Shown: piece by piece, positions 1 through 9,448 of the stretch
Position numbering within the stretch: position 1 is the stretch's first letter
Layout: every line of letters starts with the position of its first letter
Assembly (NCBI GenBank): GCA_016714005.1
Contig: JADJOA010000007.1
Span: forward strand, 186,001 to 250,000
From: Bacteroidota bacterium
GTDB taxonomy: Bacteria; Bacteroidota; Bacteroidia; AKYH767-A; OLB10
DNA: 64,000 nt
Direction: 5' to 3'
Notes under the pieces: generated by a model
The model's input: the letters and a program-made list of their open reading frames with translations, nothing else
Told to the model about the DNA's origin: nothing
The model's database searches: none
Position numbers and translations under genes: made by a program

Positions 1-384
1 TTGACTTACATAGGCAGATTGATCAGGGTTTAATTGCTTTTCATTAATAATAAAAATGCCATGTAGCTCTAATTCTTTAAGTATGTTATTATAAATTTCT
101 TCAAACTCGTCTTGTTGTTTAATAATTATTTTTTGAATAGAGTCTAATAGATCTTCAGGATCACTGCCTTGCAAAAGTTTTTTTGCTTTCTCTTTGTATT
201 GAAGTAATCGCTTAATGGTTGCTACCCTGACTCTGAAAAACTCATCAAGGTTGCTTGAGTAAATACCCAGGAACTTAATTCTTTCGAGCAAAGGAACGGA
301 TGGATCGTTTGCTTCCTGCAAAACCCTTGCATTAAAGGAAAGCCAACTTATATCCCTGTTAATTACTCTTGCCTTGTGACTCAT
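1..384 (-). CDS. ppk1: Polyphosphate kinase 1, N-terminal part (runs off window)
   Basis: The reverse strand from ATG at 384 is open to base 1 (128 codons), so only the N-terminus of a roughly 690-residue enzyme is visible. It opens with the family's characteristic stretch NRDISWLSFNARVLQEA followed by LLERIKFLGIYSSNLDEFF and RVRVATIKR, which is the PPK1 N-terminal helical domain. PPK1 reversibly polymerises inorganic polyphosphate from ATP; the catalytic histidines lie in the part outside the window. The downstream end is cut by the window edge and not by a stop. The neighbouring sixA-type gene ends 97 bases upstream on the same strand and could be co-expressed with it. Confidence 0.93.
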   Translation of the reverse strand, partial: MSHKARVINRDISWLSFNARVLQEANDPSVPLLERIKFLGIYSSNLDEFFRVRVATIKRLLQYKEKAKKLLQGSDPEDLLDSIQKIIIKQQDEFEEIYNNILKELELHGIFIINEKQLNPDQSAYVSQ

Positions 385-481
385 AAAATTTTAAAAGCAA
401 TTGCAAGATTAAGAAAACATCAATTGAATGTTCTTACCAACCTTCTTAGAATCTAAGACTTAACAATAAGTTAACTTCGCA

Positions 482-982
482 TCAGAGGTAAACGTTGGAT
501 TTAGGTTCCTTTAAAAAGAAAAGTTCACCGGTACTTTGAGATATTTCATCCCATGATAAATTGTTGAATTGAACTCCTGCAATTGCACTTGTTGAAAAAT
601 GCCCATTATCAACTCCGCATAGATAACTGATAAATTTTTGCAATCCGGGGTTATGTCCAAAGATAAGCACGTTTGAAAAGTCTTCGTGAATGCGGTTGAT
701 TATAGATAACAATTCTTTAGTAGATGCTTCATAAATTCTTGTGTCCACTTTAATTTTAGATGATTCGTAATTAAAAGTTCTGGCAAATATTAATGCCGTA
801 CTCCATGTTCTAACCGATTGACTTGTTAGAATTAAATCGGGCATTTCAAGCTCAGATTTTAAAACAGCGCTCATAGAAACTGCATCACGGTAACCGCGTT
901 CAGTAAGCGGTCTATCTAAATCGTTAATTAACTCCAGTTCACGAGAAGATTTGCTGTGCCTGATTAAAAAAAGTTTTTTCAT
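482..982 (-). CDS. SixA-like histidine phosphatase family protein
   Basis: The product has 166 residues. The N-terminus MKKLFLIRHSKSS carries the RH signature of the histidine-phosphatase (phosphoglycerate-mutase-like) fold, LTERGYRDA follows at about residues 26-34, and a second catalytic histidine sits in IFGHNPGL near residue 110. Length and motif layout match the SixA branch, which removes phosphate from phosphohistidine proteins in other bacteria; the substrate here is inferred only. It lies just upstream of ppk1 on the same strand, so a role linked to phosphate or polyphosphate metabolism is possible. No frameshift is seen. Confidence 0.88.
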   Translation of the reverse strand: MKKLFLIRHSKSSRELELINDLDRPLTERGYRDAVSMSAVLKSELEMPDLILTSQSVRTWSTALIFARTFNYESSKIKVDTRIYEASTKELLSIINRIHEDFSNVLIFGHNPGLQKFISYLCGVDNGHFSTSAIAGVQFNNLSWDEISQSTGELFFLKEPKSNVYL

Positions 983-1168
983 GCTTTAAATTCGGTTTGA
1001 GTAAAAAATTGCGGTTACAAACTCAATTATTATTCCAAAGGTGAGATATTTTAATTTACTAATCAACATAAAGTTTTATTTAATTTGAATTGGGCTTTGA
1101 TTTAATAGTGTTAGCACAATGAATGTACGATGCTGAGACTAAATGGGTTTTAAACCGAAATAAAAAAT

Positions 1169-1198
1169 TTGGATTGTTTAATACCATAATTATATTTG
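1169..1198 (+). promoter_or_regulatory. Bacteroidota-type promoter of tRNA-Val
   Basis: TATATTTG at 1191-1198 matches the Bacteroidota -7 consensus TAnnTTTG, and TTG at 1169-1171 lies 19 bases upstream as the -33 element. The tRNA starts 17 bases further on, as expected for a dedicated promoter. Read by eye from the consensus. Confidence 0.6.
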
Positions 1199-1214
1199 CA
1201 CGCCCAAAGAAAAA

Positions 1215-1289
1215 GGGAGCATAGCTCAGCTGGTTCAGAGCATCTGCCTTACAAGCAGAGGGTCACAGGTTCGAACCCTGTTGCTCCCA
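1215..1289 (+). tRNA. tRNA-Val (anticodon TAC)
   Basis: A complete cloverleaf reads as follows: acceptor GGGAGCA paired with TGCTCCC plus discriminator A; D stem GCTC/GAGC; anticodon stem TCTGC/GCAGA closing loop CTTACAA, so the anticodon is TAC (valine, GTA codons); T arm ACAGG TTCGAAC CCTGT. The total is 75 bases. No CCA is encoded. A terminator-like hairpin follows directly. Confidence 0.97.
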
Positions 1290-1303
1290 CAAGTAGAAAG
1301 TAG

Positions 1304-1338
1304 AAACCCTTGCACTTCAATAAGTTGCGAGGGTTTTT
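1304..1338 (+). terminator. Terminator after tRNA-Val
   Basis: The arms AAACCCTTGCA and TGCGAGGGTTT can pair with one mismatch around a short loop, followed by a T-rich run. Position 15 bases after the tRNA fits a Rho-independent terminator. Confidence 0.65.
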
Positions 1339-1368
1339 CTTTTTTGGGTAAAACATATATACAACTCC

Positions 1369-1680
1369 TTAGCCTAATCTCTCTTTATAATCAAAAGTTC
1401 CTTCACATAAAACAATCCAGATAAAAATATTTATGATAGTAATGAAAAGCATAAACAAAAGAAACCGCGAATTGAACTTTATTTTTAGGTGCAGTGAGTA
1501 AAGAAGAATTGCACAAACAAGCGAAAATAATCCTGAAAAAATATAGGCGGGAAAATTCTCAGGGCCACGTGTTCCGTGCCTGAAATTAATTAGCATAAAT
1601 GGAATAAAAACTATTCCATAAAAAAATAAGATGTATGCGAACTTTGTATTTCTGCCTTCACGTGTAACAAGTTTATCCAT
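1369..1680 (-). CDS. Small membrane protein of unknown function
   Basis: The product has 103 residues and I do not recognise the family. Three hydrophobic segments are visible: about residues 14-32 (YILFFYGIVFIPFMLI), 47-65 (YIFSGLFSLVCAILLYSLHL) and 73-93 (FLLFMLFITIINIFIWIVL), so it is probably an inner-membrane protein with three helices. It starts 18 bases after the fabG stop on the same strand, so it may be the second gene of a fabG operon. No frameshift or signal peptide is evident. Confidence 0.6.
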   Translation of the reverse strand: MDKLVTREGRNTKFAYILFFYGIVFIPFMLINFRHGTRGPENFPAYIFSGLFSLVCAILLYSLHLKIKFNSRFLLFMLFITIINIFIWIVLCEGTFDYKERLG

Positions 1681-1698
1681 TTTTTATGCTTAAAATAA

Positions 1699-2445
1699 TT
1701 AAGTGTACATACCACCGTTAATATGAATCAACTGACCCGTAAGATAGGTAGATAAATCGCTTGCAAGAAAAAGTACAAGATTTGCCACATCTTCAGCAGT
1801 GCACGCTCTCTTTAATGGTATTGCATCTATCCAACCTTTTACCACTGTTGGGTCTAAAGCGCCAGTCATTTCCGTTTCAATAAAGCCAGGAGCAACAGCA
1901 TTGCACCTTATATTTCTTGAGCCTAACTCCAATGCAATTGATTTAGTAAAACCAATAATGCCGGCTTTAGATGCTGCGTAGTTTGCCTGCCCTGCATTTC
2001 CTTTATCACCTACTACGGATGTTATATTTATAATAGACCCTGATCTTTGTTTTAACATTTGCTTCTGACAGTTTTTCGTAATGTTAAAAACAGATTTAAG
2101 GTTGGTTTTTATCACCTCATCAAACTGATCTTCTGTCATTCGCATTAGTAAATTATCACGGGTAATGCCAGCGTTGTTTACTACCACATCTAATTGCCCA
2201 AAATCAGATAATATGCTTGCAATTAATTCTTCAGATGCTTTAAAATCGCTCGCATCTGATTTATAGCCCTTAGCTTTTACACCAAATTGTTTCAACTCAT
2301 TTTCAAGTTCCGCAGCTTTATCAGGCGAACTTAAATAAGTGAATGCCACATTAGCGCCATGCTTTGCAAAAGTGGTGGCTATACCTCTACCAATTCCACG
2401 CGAAGCACCGGTAATAAGTGCAACTTTATTTTCCAATAACTTCAT
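1699..2445 (-). CDS. fabG: 3-oxoacyl-[acyl-carrier-protein] reductase
   Basis: The product is a 248-residue short-chain dehydrogenase that reduces beta-ketoacyl-ACP to beta-hydroxyacyl-ACP with NADPH in fatty-acid elongation. The Rossmann glycine motif TGASRGIGRGIA is at about residues 13-24, NNAG at about 90-93, the catalytic Ser in NITSVVG, and the catalytic pair in YAASKAG at about 156-162. The C-terminus ends in the typical LTGQLIHINGGMYT. Length and sequence are those of FabG proper; other SDR reductases cannot be fully excluded, but similarity along the whole length favours FabG. A small membrane-protein gene follows 18 bases later on the same strand. Confidence 0.93.
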   Translation of the reverse strand: MKLLENKVALITGASRGIGRGIATTFAKHGANVAFTYLSSPDKAAELENELKQFGVKAKGYKSDASDFKASEELIASILSDFGQLDVVVNNAGITRDNLLMRMTEDQFDEVIKTNLKSVFNITKNCQKQMLKQRSGSIINITSVVGDKGNAGQANYAASKAGIIGFTKSIALELGSRNIRCNAVAPGFIETEMTGALDPTVVKGWIDAIPLKRACTAEDVANLVLFLASDLSTYLTGQLIHINGGMYT

Positions 2446-2536
2446 CTTAATTAAAATAAAGGTTAACTGTTATAAATTTTGAAGGTATGCAAATAAACCT
2501 ATTTTTGCGCGCAAATAAAATTAAACTTATAACAGT

Positions 2537-3186
2537 ATGAAAAAATTATTTTAGGATTGTTTCTTGTAGCTGCTTCAGTAGTTGCAAATGCACAAAGTTT
2601 TAGAGTTGGTTTGGCCGGTGGTTATAATTCAACTTGGTTGTTTAATAAAACTGTTTCTGATGCGGGTGATGAATTAGACTACGCATCATCTTTTGGCGGG
2701 CAAATTGGAGTGCACGCTATGTACTCCTTTAAAGAAAAGTTAGGATTATCTATTGATATATTATCCAGTACGGTAAACCAAAAGTACTCAGTTGATGGAA
2801 TTTTATTTCCAGAGCAAATTCAGATTAAATATGTTCCAGTTCCGGTTCTATTAAAATTTATGGGAGAGAAAGGACCTTACTTTGAAGTTGGTCCCGAGTT
2901 TTCCTTCAGAGGTAAAGTTAAAGCTGCCGCCCTCAATGGAGATTTAGAAGAGTTGGAAAGTGATATTGTTGATGAATTTTATAATAAATCTAATATTTCT
3001 GCTGTGATCGGCTTTGGTGTAGATATTAAAGCCAGTGAGCAAATTGCCATTACAGCTGGTTTGCGTTTTGCATGGGGAGTAAGTGATGTAACCAAAGAAA
3101 TTGATGGTGATGATGAGTATGAGCCAACTAACACTGCTGTAGGTGGTTTACATTTAGGTGTTTCTTATATTTTCCCTTCAAAATAA
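2537..3186 (+). CDS. Outer-membrane beta-barrel (porin-family) protein, one-base indel in signal peptide
   Basis: From ATG at 2537 the frame stops at TAG after five codons. Adding one A to the six-A run at 2540-2545 gives MKKIILGLFLVAASVVANAQ, a textbook signal peptide joined to the long frame from 2557. The mature part (about 195 residues) shows alternating amphipathic strands, Gly/aromatic-rich segments (VGLAGGYNSTWLF, GPYFEVGPEFSFRG) and the ending LGVSYIFPSK. This pattern matches the PorT/OmpW-like outer-membrane beta-barrel domain common in Bacteroidota. It is probably an outer-membrane protein of unknown role, closed by a strong terminator. Confidence 0.75.
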
Positions 3187-3204
3187 AATTTAAGAGTTTT
3201 CAGT

Positions 3205-3243
3205 AAAAAAGAGGTTGCTTGTAGAAAAGCAACCTCTTTTTAG
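3205..3243 (+). terminator. Rho-independent terminator after beta-barrel gene
   Basis: A perfect stem AGAGGTTGCTT / AAGCAACCTCT with a GTAGA loop is flanked by an A run and followed by a T run, 19 bases after the stop codon. Confidence 0.9.
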
Positions 3244-3486
3244 TTTTTCAGGCAACATTTTTGCAACTACCTAAGTCATTAGTTCGTAAAACCTTTAAAA
3301 ATTCATCTTATTAAGATTCAGATATTATACTTTTATAAAAAATTTTAAAGGTTATACAATAAACCAAAATAAAGCCCGTTAAAGAAAACGTTTAACCCAA
3401 ATAATACTAAAACCCAGGAGGTCATCATAGCATAAAGTTTTACTCTAATTAACTATTAAATTATTAACCCTTAATTGGAGGTTCTT
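3244..3486. other. Non-coding leader before the sigma factor gene
   Basis: This is 243 bases of AT-rich sequence with no ORF or clear hairpin. It holds the ribosome-binding site TTGGAGG at 3475-3481, which sits 5 bases before ATG 3487 and decides that start over the TTG at 3475. No convincing promoter pair was identified. Confidence 0.4.
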
Positions 3487-4080
3487 ATGCAAATTAATGA
3501 TGTTACAGATCATCAACTGATCGAGCAATACACTAACGGAAACAAGTCTGCCATTGAGCATTTAATACGCAGGCATCAGCAAAAAATTTTTACTTCTCTT
3601 TATTTCCTTGTTCGCAACAGGGAACTTGCTGAAGACATGTTTCAGGAAACTTTTATTAAGGTAATAAATACTTTTAATAACGGTACTTATAAAGAGGAAG
3701 GTAAGTTTTTACCTTGGGCAATGCGTATAGGTCATAACTTAGTTATAGACTATTTCAGAAAAAAACAACGCATGCCTTTGGTTTACGACAGGGAAGATTA
3801 TAGTGTTGTAAACAACTTAAAGCTTCATGACGAAAATGCGGAAGACAAAATTTGCCGAGAACAGATTCATAATGAGGTAAGGCTGCTTATAGAAGAATTG
3901 CCTTACGAGCAAAGGGAAATAATTATAATGCGCCACTATGCCGATTTGAGCTTTAAGGAAATTGCTGATGTTACCAATTGTTCAATAAACACTGCCTTAG
4001 GGAGGATGCGCTATGCTCTCATAAATTTGCGAAAACTGATTAAAGACAAAAAACTTAGTTGTTACATCATAATTTTTTAA
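3487..4080 (+). CDS. RNA polymerase ECF-type sigma factor
   Basis: The product has about 197 residues. Region 2 is clear (FQETFIKVINTFNN, PWAMRIGHNLVIDYFRKKQ), and region 4 carries LPYEQREIIIMRHYADLSF followed by the helix-turn-helix EIADVTNCSINTALGRMRYA. It would direct RNA polymerase to a set of stress or envelope promoters. I chose ATG 3487 over the upstream TTG because TTGGAGG is then at ideal ribosome-binding distance. A small protein gene follows 61 bases later and is probably its partner. The C-terminal tail KKLSCYIIIF looks slightly irregular, which could reflect a terminal indel. Confidence 0.9.
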   Translation: MQINDVTDHQLIEQYTNGNKSAIEHLIRRHQQKIFTSLYFLVRNRELAEDMFQETFIKVINTFNNGTYKEEGKFLPWAMRIGHNLVIDYFRKKQRMPLVYDREDYSVVNNLKLHDENAEDKICREQIHNEVRLLIEELPYEQREIIIMRHYADLSFKEIADVTNCSINTALGRMRYALINLRKLIKDKKLSCYIIIF

Positions 4081-4141
4081 TGTTATTGCAATAAGTATTA
4101 AAACCCTGCGTTTAGGCTATATGAATAATTAAAATAAGCCT

Positions 4142-4348
4142 ATGCAGGATTTTACAAACAACGATTTAATACTCTATTACTTTAACGAAACGCAACTTAA
4201 CCAAACTGTAGCAACCCAAAATGCTATTGACACTTACCCTGAAATAGAGCAGGAGTACAAAACAATGGTTGCTATTTTTGAAAAAATTGACGGTGTATTG
4301 CTAAACCCCAGCGAAAAGTCGATTCAAAAAATCCTTTCCTTTATTTAA
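4142..4348 (+). CDS. Small anti-sigma-like protein next to the ECF sigma gene
   Basis: The product has 68 residues and starts MQDFTNNDLILYYFNET. Small acidic proteins with this N-terminal pattern (NDLI-YIYNET, then a helical region ending in PS-KSI-IL) recur directly downstream of ECF sigma genes in Bacteroidota. There is no transmembrane segment or zinc ligand set, so this is not a classical membrane anti-sigma factor. A sigma-regulating role is inferred from position alone. Confidence 0.6.
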   Translation: MQDFTNNDLILYYFNETQLNQTVATQNAIDTYPEIEQEYKTMVAIFEKIDGVLLNPSEKSIQKILSFI

Positions 4349-4456
4349 GAGCAATCTAAATTTCTTAGAAACCTTTCTCTTGCATAGGTTTTAAAAATAT
4401 CATTTAAAGTATATAAGTATTTTAAAGGTATTATTTCTATGCCTTTGCCAAATACC

Positions 4457-6973
4457 CTAAAACTTAAAATTCAAACGTGCATTAATTTGCCTGCCTGTTA
4501 AATAATTAGGCACACCATACTTTGTCCCATATACATCGCTTACCCAAATATACGAAACGGTATTGTTAACCTGGAAAAGATTAAACACATCAAGCGAAAG
4601 TGATAAAGATTTAAAATGGTTGAAAAATTTTATGCGTGATTTTTGGGGCTGTCCTCATCAATAAATTGTTTGGTAAGCCAATATCAACACGCCTGTAAAA
4701 TGGAAAGCGGTAGGTGTCCTTATACCTGTCATTACCGGGAGGTCCGGTTGGTAAGCCTGTTCCAAAAACCAATGTCATGTGCATTTTATAGGAGGAAACT
4801 TAGGCAAATAATCAGAAAAAAATAGAAAATGTTGCGCGCTGATCAGTTAAACGTGGTAAATATCCGGGAACTACCAGTTGTGTGTCTGCAATGGTTTGGT
4901 TAACGGTATAAGGATAAATTCTTTCGCCATCGGTATTGTAATATATGTAATACAAATCATTGGCAATGTCTTCTTCTGTTTTTAATAAGGATAAACTTGC
5001 CCAACTCTCAGCATCGGGTACAAACTGTCCATTTAGTCTGAAATCAATTCCTGTTGCATAACCTTTACTGAGGTTGTCACCAAAATACCTGATGCGAATA
5101 TTATCAACTTTGTATGGAACAAGATTATTTAGGATTTGGCAGTAACCTGGTTACAAATTTCAATTCTCTGCCCCATGCCAAAAAGTAATAATCGGCCCCA
5201 GCAACAAAATGAACAGACTGTTGTGCTTTTTACATCTGTATTTATTTCACCTTTTATGTTTTTTAGTTCTTGTAGAGCGGTGGTTGGAAATATAAACCGG
5301 CCGCCAAGGAAATTCATATTGCGTTTCCATTTGGGTTGATAACTGTATGCTGCACGTGGGGTAACAACAAATTGCTCGTTTAAATCCCAGTAAGAAAAAC
5401 GTGCGCCTATTGTTAAGCTGCTGCGAGATGAATCGTTAAACGTAAAAGTGTTTTGTACAAAGCCACTGTAGCGGGATGACTCAATGCTGTTCTTCTGATA
5501 AATAACATCCTGCAACAGCAAGAGCGGGCGCGGGCCTTGTGTAGAATCTCCAGGTGTATCAGGTGGGTGAGGTAAGGAGTAGCCTGCCGAGTCAATATAA
5601 TTCCATTCGCTGATTTCGTCTCTGAAGCTTTCGTGCGAATAGCGGATGCCCCACTGCAATTGTGAATTTTTTGAATAGTCGTAAATTCCTTTGTGCTCGC
5701 CACTGTAAATTTCGCCACGCAATTGATTACGCGCATGATTTAAAAAAGAGCCAACACCTAAATTAAATTTCACTTCACCAAAACCATCGGCAGCAGGGTC
5801 TTTCTCCAACTCATCTAAAAAATACTGACCAAGAATGTCAAAAGTTTCATCTTCTAAAGTCTGAAAGGAGGAGGCAATAAACTTTAATCGCAGTTTATCA
5901 TTTGGCTTATGGGCAAACGTAAGTGCCGATGTAGATGTAGTAAATGCATCAACCTCTTGTCCTTCAAAGTAAACAGTAAGACGCAATGCCTGGCTAACTG
6001 TACCAAAATCTGTTGAGCGATTCTCCGGAACAACGTTGTATTTGCTGCTTGATAAATTTCCTAGAAAAGAAATAGTTGATTTTTTATTGATGTCGTAATT
6101 AACATTGGCTTGTACATCGTAAAAAGAAGGTTTGTATTCGCCTTTGGTATCAAGTGTGCCGAGAAGGTAGGTGGTGGTTTTATTTCTTGCACCAACTAAG
6201 TAGTTGAGTTTTTTGTTTTTCGTAATTCCTTCAAGCATCAGGCTTCCTCCAAGCAAACTCAAACTGCCTTTTACACCAAACTTTGTTGGCTTCCGATAAC
6301 GATGTCTAATGCCGATGACATTTTATCGCCATAAGAAGCATCAAAACCACCGGCAGAAAAATTTATTCCCGACACCATGTCAGAATCTTATAAACGTTAA
6401 CCCTTCCTGAAAACCAGAGCGAACCAACTGCGGGCGATAAATTTCCACATCGTTTACATAAACCAAATTCTCGTCATAATTGCCGCCACGTACACTATAC
6501 TCACTGCTCAATTCATTATTTGAAACAACAGGACCAAGTGTTTTTAAAATGCCTTCAAAGTTGAGAGAGGGGTTTGGTATTTCGTCCAGCTTTCTGTAAT
6601 CAATTCGCATGACTTGCTGGTTACGATCTTTCTTATCAATAATGTTTACAACACCAATATCGGTGGAGGCGGGCTCCATGTTTTTGTTGATTATTTTTTC
6701 TTCACCGCTGTTTAGATTAAGTGTGACTACAATTGGTTTTTTGCCAAGCAGGTTATAAACTAATTGAATTTCGGAATTGGCAGGAACCGTAAGAGAGTAG
6801 CTGCCATCTTCGTTGCTAACAGTTGCATATTGTGTGCCGTTAATTCCTATGCTTACAGCCGGCAATGGTTTTTTATTTTCATCACGAACTACACCACTTA
6901 CAGTTGCATTACTTTGTGAAAATGCTGAGTGAGAAAATATTGAAAGAAAAAAAATCAGAAAAAGTTTTTGCAT
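4457..6973 (-). CDS. TonB-dependent receptor with CarboxypepD_reg-like N-terminus (several indels)
   Basis: The reconstructed product is about 840 residues: signal peptide MQKLFLIFFLSIFSHSAFSQ, a carboxypeptidase-regulatory-like beta domain (about 25-100: VSGVVRDENKKPLPAVSIGI), a plug region with SVRGGNYDENLVYVNDVEIY, then a long beta-barrel ending INARLNFKF at the TAG on 4457-4459. The frame breaks near 6375, near 6270 and near 5230, and beyond 5129 coding continues in another frame (KCTMTLVFGTGLPTGPPGND, LDVFNLFQVNN). It imports a ligand across the outer membrane with TonB energy; the ligand is unknown. It lacks the SusC signature and no susD neighbour is present. It converges with the sigma-factor operon. 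Confidence 0.85.
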
Positions 6974-7069
6974 TTATGTTGGTAAGGAGATTTGCGTTTT
7001 TGGTCTTGTTGTTATTGGCTAAGCTTCTTTATCTTGACACTTTATACTTGAAACAATTTATAATTCCCT

Positions 7070-7715
7070 TTAATCATCATCTTTCTTTTTAAAATCGCCG
7101 CGCTTCCATGCTTCAATAAAGTTTGCCCATGCAATGGGGTTTAATAAGTTGGTTGGAGGAAGTTGTCCGGCATAATACAATCTGTTTTGGCGTTGTTGCA
7201 AAGCGTATTTGTAATTCATACTTCCGTCCATCTCAATCTTATTCATTTCCTCACGCATTTCTTCGAGAGCAAGATTGCGTTGTGCGTGTGCCAAATCATC
7301 ATCAGGAATTTTTAAATCTATAAATGCCTGTTTAAACTGCTCACGCGAGGGCCATGGATAAATAACGGCTTGCTTAAGTGTAATAGTATCACCAATTAAA
7401 ACTTGTATGAGCGAATAACGGTCTTCGGGTAATGAATCGGGTATATAGTAAGAAGTTTTTTTGTAGCCGAGGGCTTTAAATTCTATTTCATCACCCTTTT
7501 GCGCAACCAAAGGAAAATAAAACCAAAAAATCGGAGACTGTACCCCGGTTAGAATTTTTTTATCATTAAACTTGTGTAAGGCACAGGACTTAAACTATCG
7601 CCCGTAAGAACCACTCGCTTAGCTGAATTAAATTTTACCAGGGCTTTTCGGACTGTGCATGCGCAACAAAAATTGTGGCAAGTAAAGCAAAAGTTAAAAA
7701 CAGTTTTTTAATCAT
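7070..7715 (-). CDS. Secreted CarboxypepD_reg-like domain protein (two indels)
   Basis: The start at 7715 gives MIKKLFLTFALLATIFVAHA, a signal peptide. The frame breaks at about 7650 and again near 7560, after which 7510-7070 is open. The reconstructed sequence reads VVLTGDSLSPVPYTSLMI, then a GTVSDFFGFISF-like segment and KGDEIEFKALGYKKT, which is the single beta-sandwich regulatory domain frequent in Bacteroidota. An alpha-helical, charged C-terminus of about 90 residues follows (PWPSREQFKQAFIDLKIPDD; EAWKRGDFKKKDDD). Function unknown; it is probably periplasmic or outer-membrane associated. It lies 97 bases upstream of the TonB receptor on the same strand. Confidence 0.7.
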
Positions 7716-7811
7716 CAAGCCAAAAATAAAAATTAGATTATTGAAACGAAGTTTGGCTTATGTTATTGTTATGAATTTTTGAGTCAGAATAACCTGCTTA
7801 ATAAGTTTAAC

Positions 7812-8024
7812 CTACTTCTTCAACTTATTAATTTTATTGTCTAAATAAATCAGGTAGCCAAAAAGTACAGCAAACAGCACACATACCACTGCTATTACTA
7901 CATAAATTTTTCCATCTTGCCTAAAAGCATCAGCCATTGCTACATCCTGAGCATTTGCATTAATAAAAAGGCAAAAGAAGGTACTTAAAAAAGCAGAAAA
8001 GAATTTGAGTTTACTGTTCATCAT
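7812..8024 (-). CDS. CcmD-like small membrane protein
   Basis: The product has 70 residues: a signal-like hydrophobic N-terminus (FFSAFLSTFFCLFINANAQ), a second transmembrane helix (IYVVIAVVCVLFAVLFGYLIYLD) and a basic tail NKINKLKK. Its start overlaps the end of the ccmC-type gene by 14 bases, indicating coupled translation. Position and size match the CcmD-family proteins that stabilise the heme exporter complex in cytochrome c maturation. Assignment rests mainly on context. Confidence 0.7.
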   Translation of the reverse strand: MMNSKLKFFSAFLSTFFCLFINANAQDVAMADAFRQDGKIYVVIAVVCVLFAVLFGYLIYLDNKINKLKK

Positions 8025-8676
8025 TAAAGTGTTGCAGTTTTTTAATATTTATTTTGAGTTGCATAATCCATATCCCTAATAAGGTAAAACCTAAAACGGC
8101 AGGGTAAAAAACCTTGCGCATGTTGGCATCCAAATCGTAAGTGCTAAAGCCGGGGTTGCCGCCATTGCCGGGGTGAAGTGAATCCGTCATGCGGGGTAGT
8201 ACCATTATAAATACCATCATTAAAGTAAACGCAAAAATTGCATAGACGGATGATATGCGTGCGCGTTTTGTTTCGTCTTCGATAGCATTGCGTAAAATAA
8301 AATAAGCGGTATAAACCAAAAGTGCGGCCGCTGCTCCATTCAACTTTGCATCATTAACCCAATAGGCACCCCAGGTATTTTTCGCCCAAATCATACCTGT
8401 TAAAATGCCGATTATGCCAAACAGCATGCCCACCTTTGCAGACATTTCGGCAACGGTATCGTTATGTGCCAATGGCTTGCTCAAATATTTAATGCTATAC
8501 ACCAAACTAACAGTCATTAAAATCATCATGGCAAACCACATGGTAACATGAAAGTAAAGGTTACGAATGGTTTCGTTGAGTATTGGTAATGCCGGAACAG
8601 GTCCTAAAAAACCTTCAATTAAAGTATAGAAGATTAAAACAATACACAGCCACTTCCACCAACTTAATTTAAGCAT
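8011..8676 (-). CDS. ccmC: Heme exporter / cytochrome c biogenesis protein CcmC (CcsA family)
   Basis: The product has 221 residues with about six transmembrane helices. The tryptophan-rich heme-handling motif of the CcmC/CcsA/CcmF superfamily is seen as WAKNTWGAYWVND, and conserved histidines occur in YFHVTMWF and DSLHPGN. It delivers heme to the periplasm for attachment to apocytochrome c. The open frame extends to 8742, but the start MLKLSWWKW at 8676 avoids overlapping ccmB and gives the usual length. It lies 10 bases after ccmB and overlaps the CcmD-like gene. Confidence 0.87.
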   Translation of the reverse strand: MLKLSWWKWLCIVLIFYTLIEGFLGPVPALPILNETIRNLYFHVTMWFAMMILMTVSLVYSIKYLSKPLAHNDTVAEMSAKVGMLFGIIGILTGMIWAKNTWGAYWVNDAKLNGAAAALLVYTAYFILRNAIEDETKRARISSVYAIFAFTLMMVFIMVLPRMTDSLHPGNGGNPGFSTYDLDANMRKVFYPAVLGFTLLGIWIMQLKINIKKLQHFNDEQ

Positions 8677-8686
8677 TTGTAAAAAA

Positions 8687-9349
8687 TTATTCGCGCCAAA
8701 GGTATGGAAATAACAAGTAAGCCAAAGCCAGAATGAGCGCATTAAGGCACAGCAACAGAATAAAGTAAGGTTGATTGACAGACCAGGCTAACCCATCAAT
8801 AGCATTTTTAGAAAACCTTATGGTAACAGTAAGCACGGGCAATAAAACCGGGAAACCCAAAACTGCAAGCAATGCAGGATTATTGGTGGCGCGTGATGCT
8901 ATTGCGCTAATCATGGTAAGGCATGATGAAAACGAAACACTGCCAAGTAGCAGTGCAAGAGAAAATTGTAAATAGCTTTGAACAGGATTTCCAAGAAAAA
9001 AAGTAAAAATAAACGCGCCCAATGTTGCCAAAACAAACATGAGGACAGCATGGTAAATAATTTTGGATACTATAATATGGTATGGGCTTAAAAAGCTGTA
9101 ATAGAAAAGCTGCAGGGCTTGACTTTCAGCCATAAAACTTTTGGCAATGGCATTAATGGCAACAAACAAAATAATTATCCAGAACAGGGAGTTCCAGGTG
9201 GGTATATCAATAACGTTTTTAAAACTGAGGTAGCAAATAAATACGGTGGCAAAAACATACATAAGTATACCGCTGAGTGCCGAACGACTGCGCCAATCGT
9301 AGCGGTATTCTTTAATGATGAGAGAAAATATTTTGGAAGTGTTTTGCAC
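8687..9349 (-). CDS. ccmB: Heme exporter protein CcmB
   Basis: The product is a 220-residue polytopic membrane protein with six predicted helices. The N-terminal segment IIKEYRYDWRSRSALSGILM and the glycine/proline-rich region NNPALLAVLGFPVLLPVLTV are typical of CcmB, the membrane subunit of the heme-chaperone-loading ABC complex. Gene order ccmB-ccmC-ccmD on one strand supports the call. The ATPase gene ccmA is not in this window. Confidence 0.88.
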   Translation of the reverse strand: MQNTSKIFSLIIKEYRYDWRSRSALSGILMYVFATVFICYLSFKNVIDIPTWNSLFWIIILFVAINAIAKSFMAESQALQLFYYSFLSPYHIIVSKIIYHAVLMFVLATLGAFIFTFFLGNPVQSYLQFSLALLLGSVSFSSCLTMISAIASRATNNPALLAVLGFPVLLPVLTVTIRFSKNAIDGLAWSVNQPYFILLLCLNALILALAYLLFPYLWRE

Positions 9350-9448
9350 GGGGTGAAATTAGTAATTAGTTAGAAGTTTGCTGGTTGAGTGATCTGAAAC
9401 CCAGTTACAAACTCCCAACTATCATTATTTTTGCTGAAAATAATTTTG

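Noticed and set aside
4457..6973. SusC-type polysaccharide transporter
   Set aside because: The SusC signature and an adjacent susD gene are missing; it is better called a generic TonB-dependent receptor.
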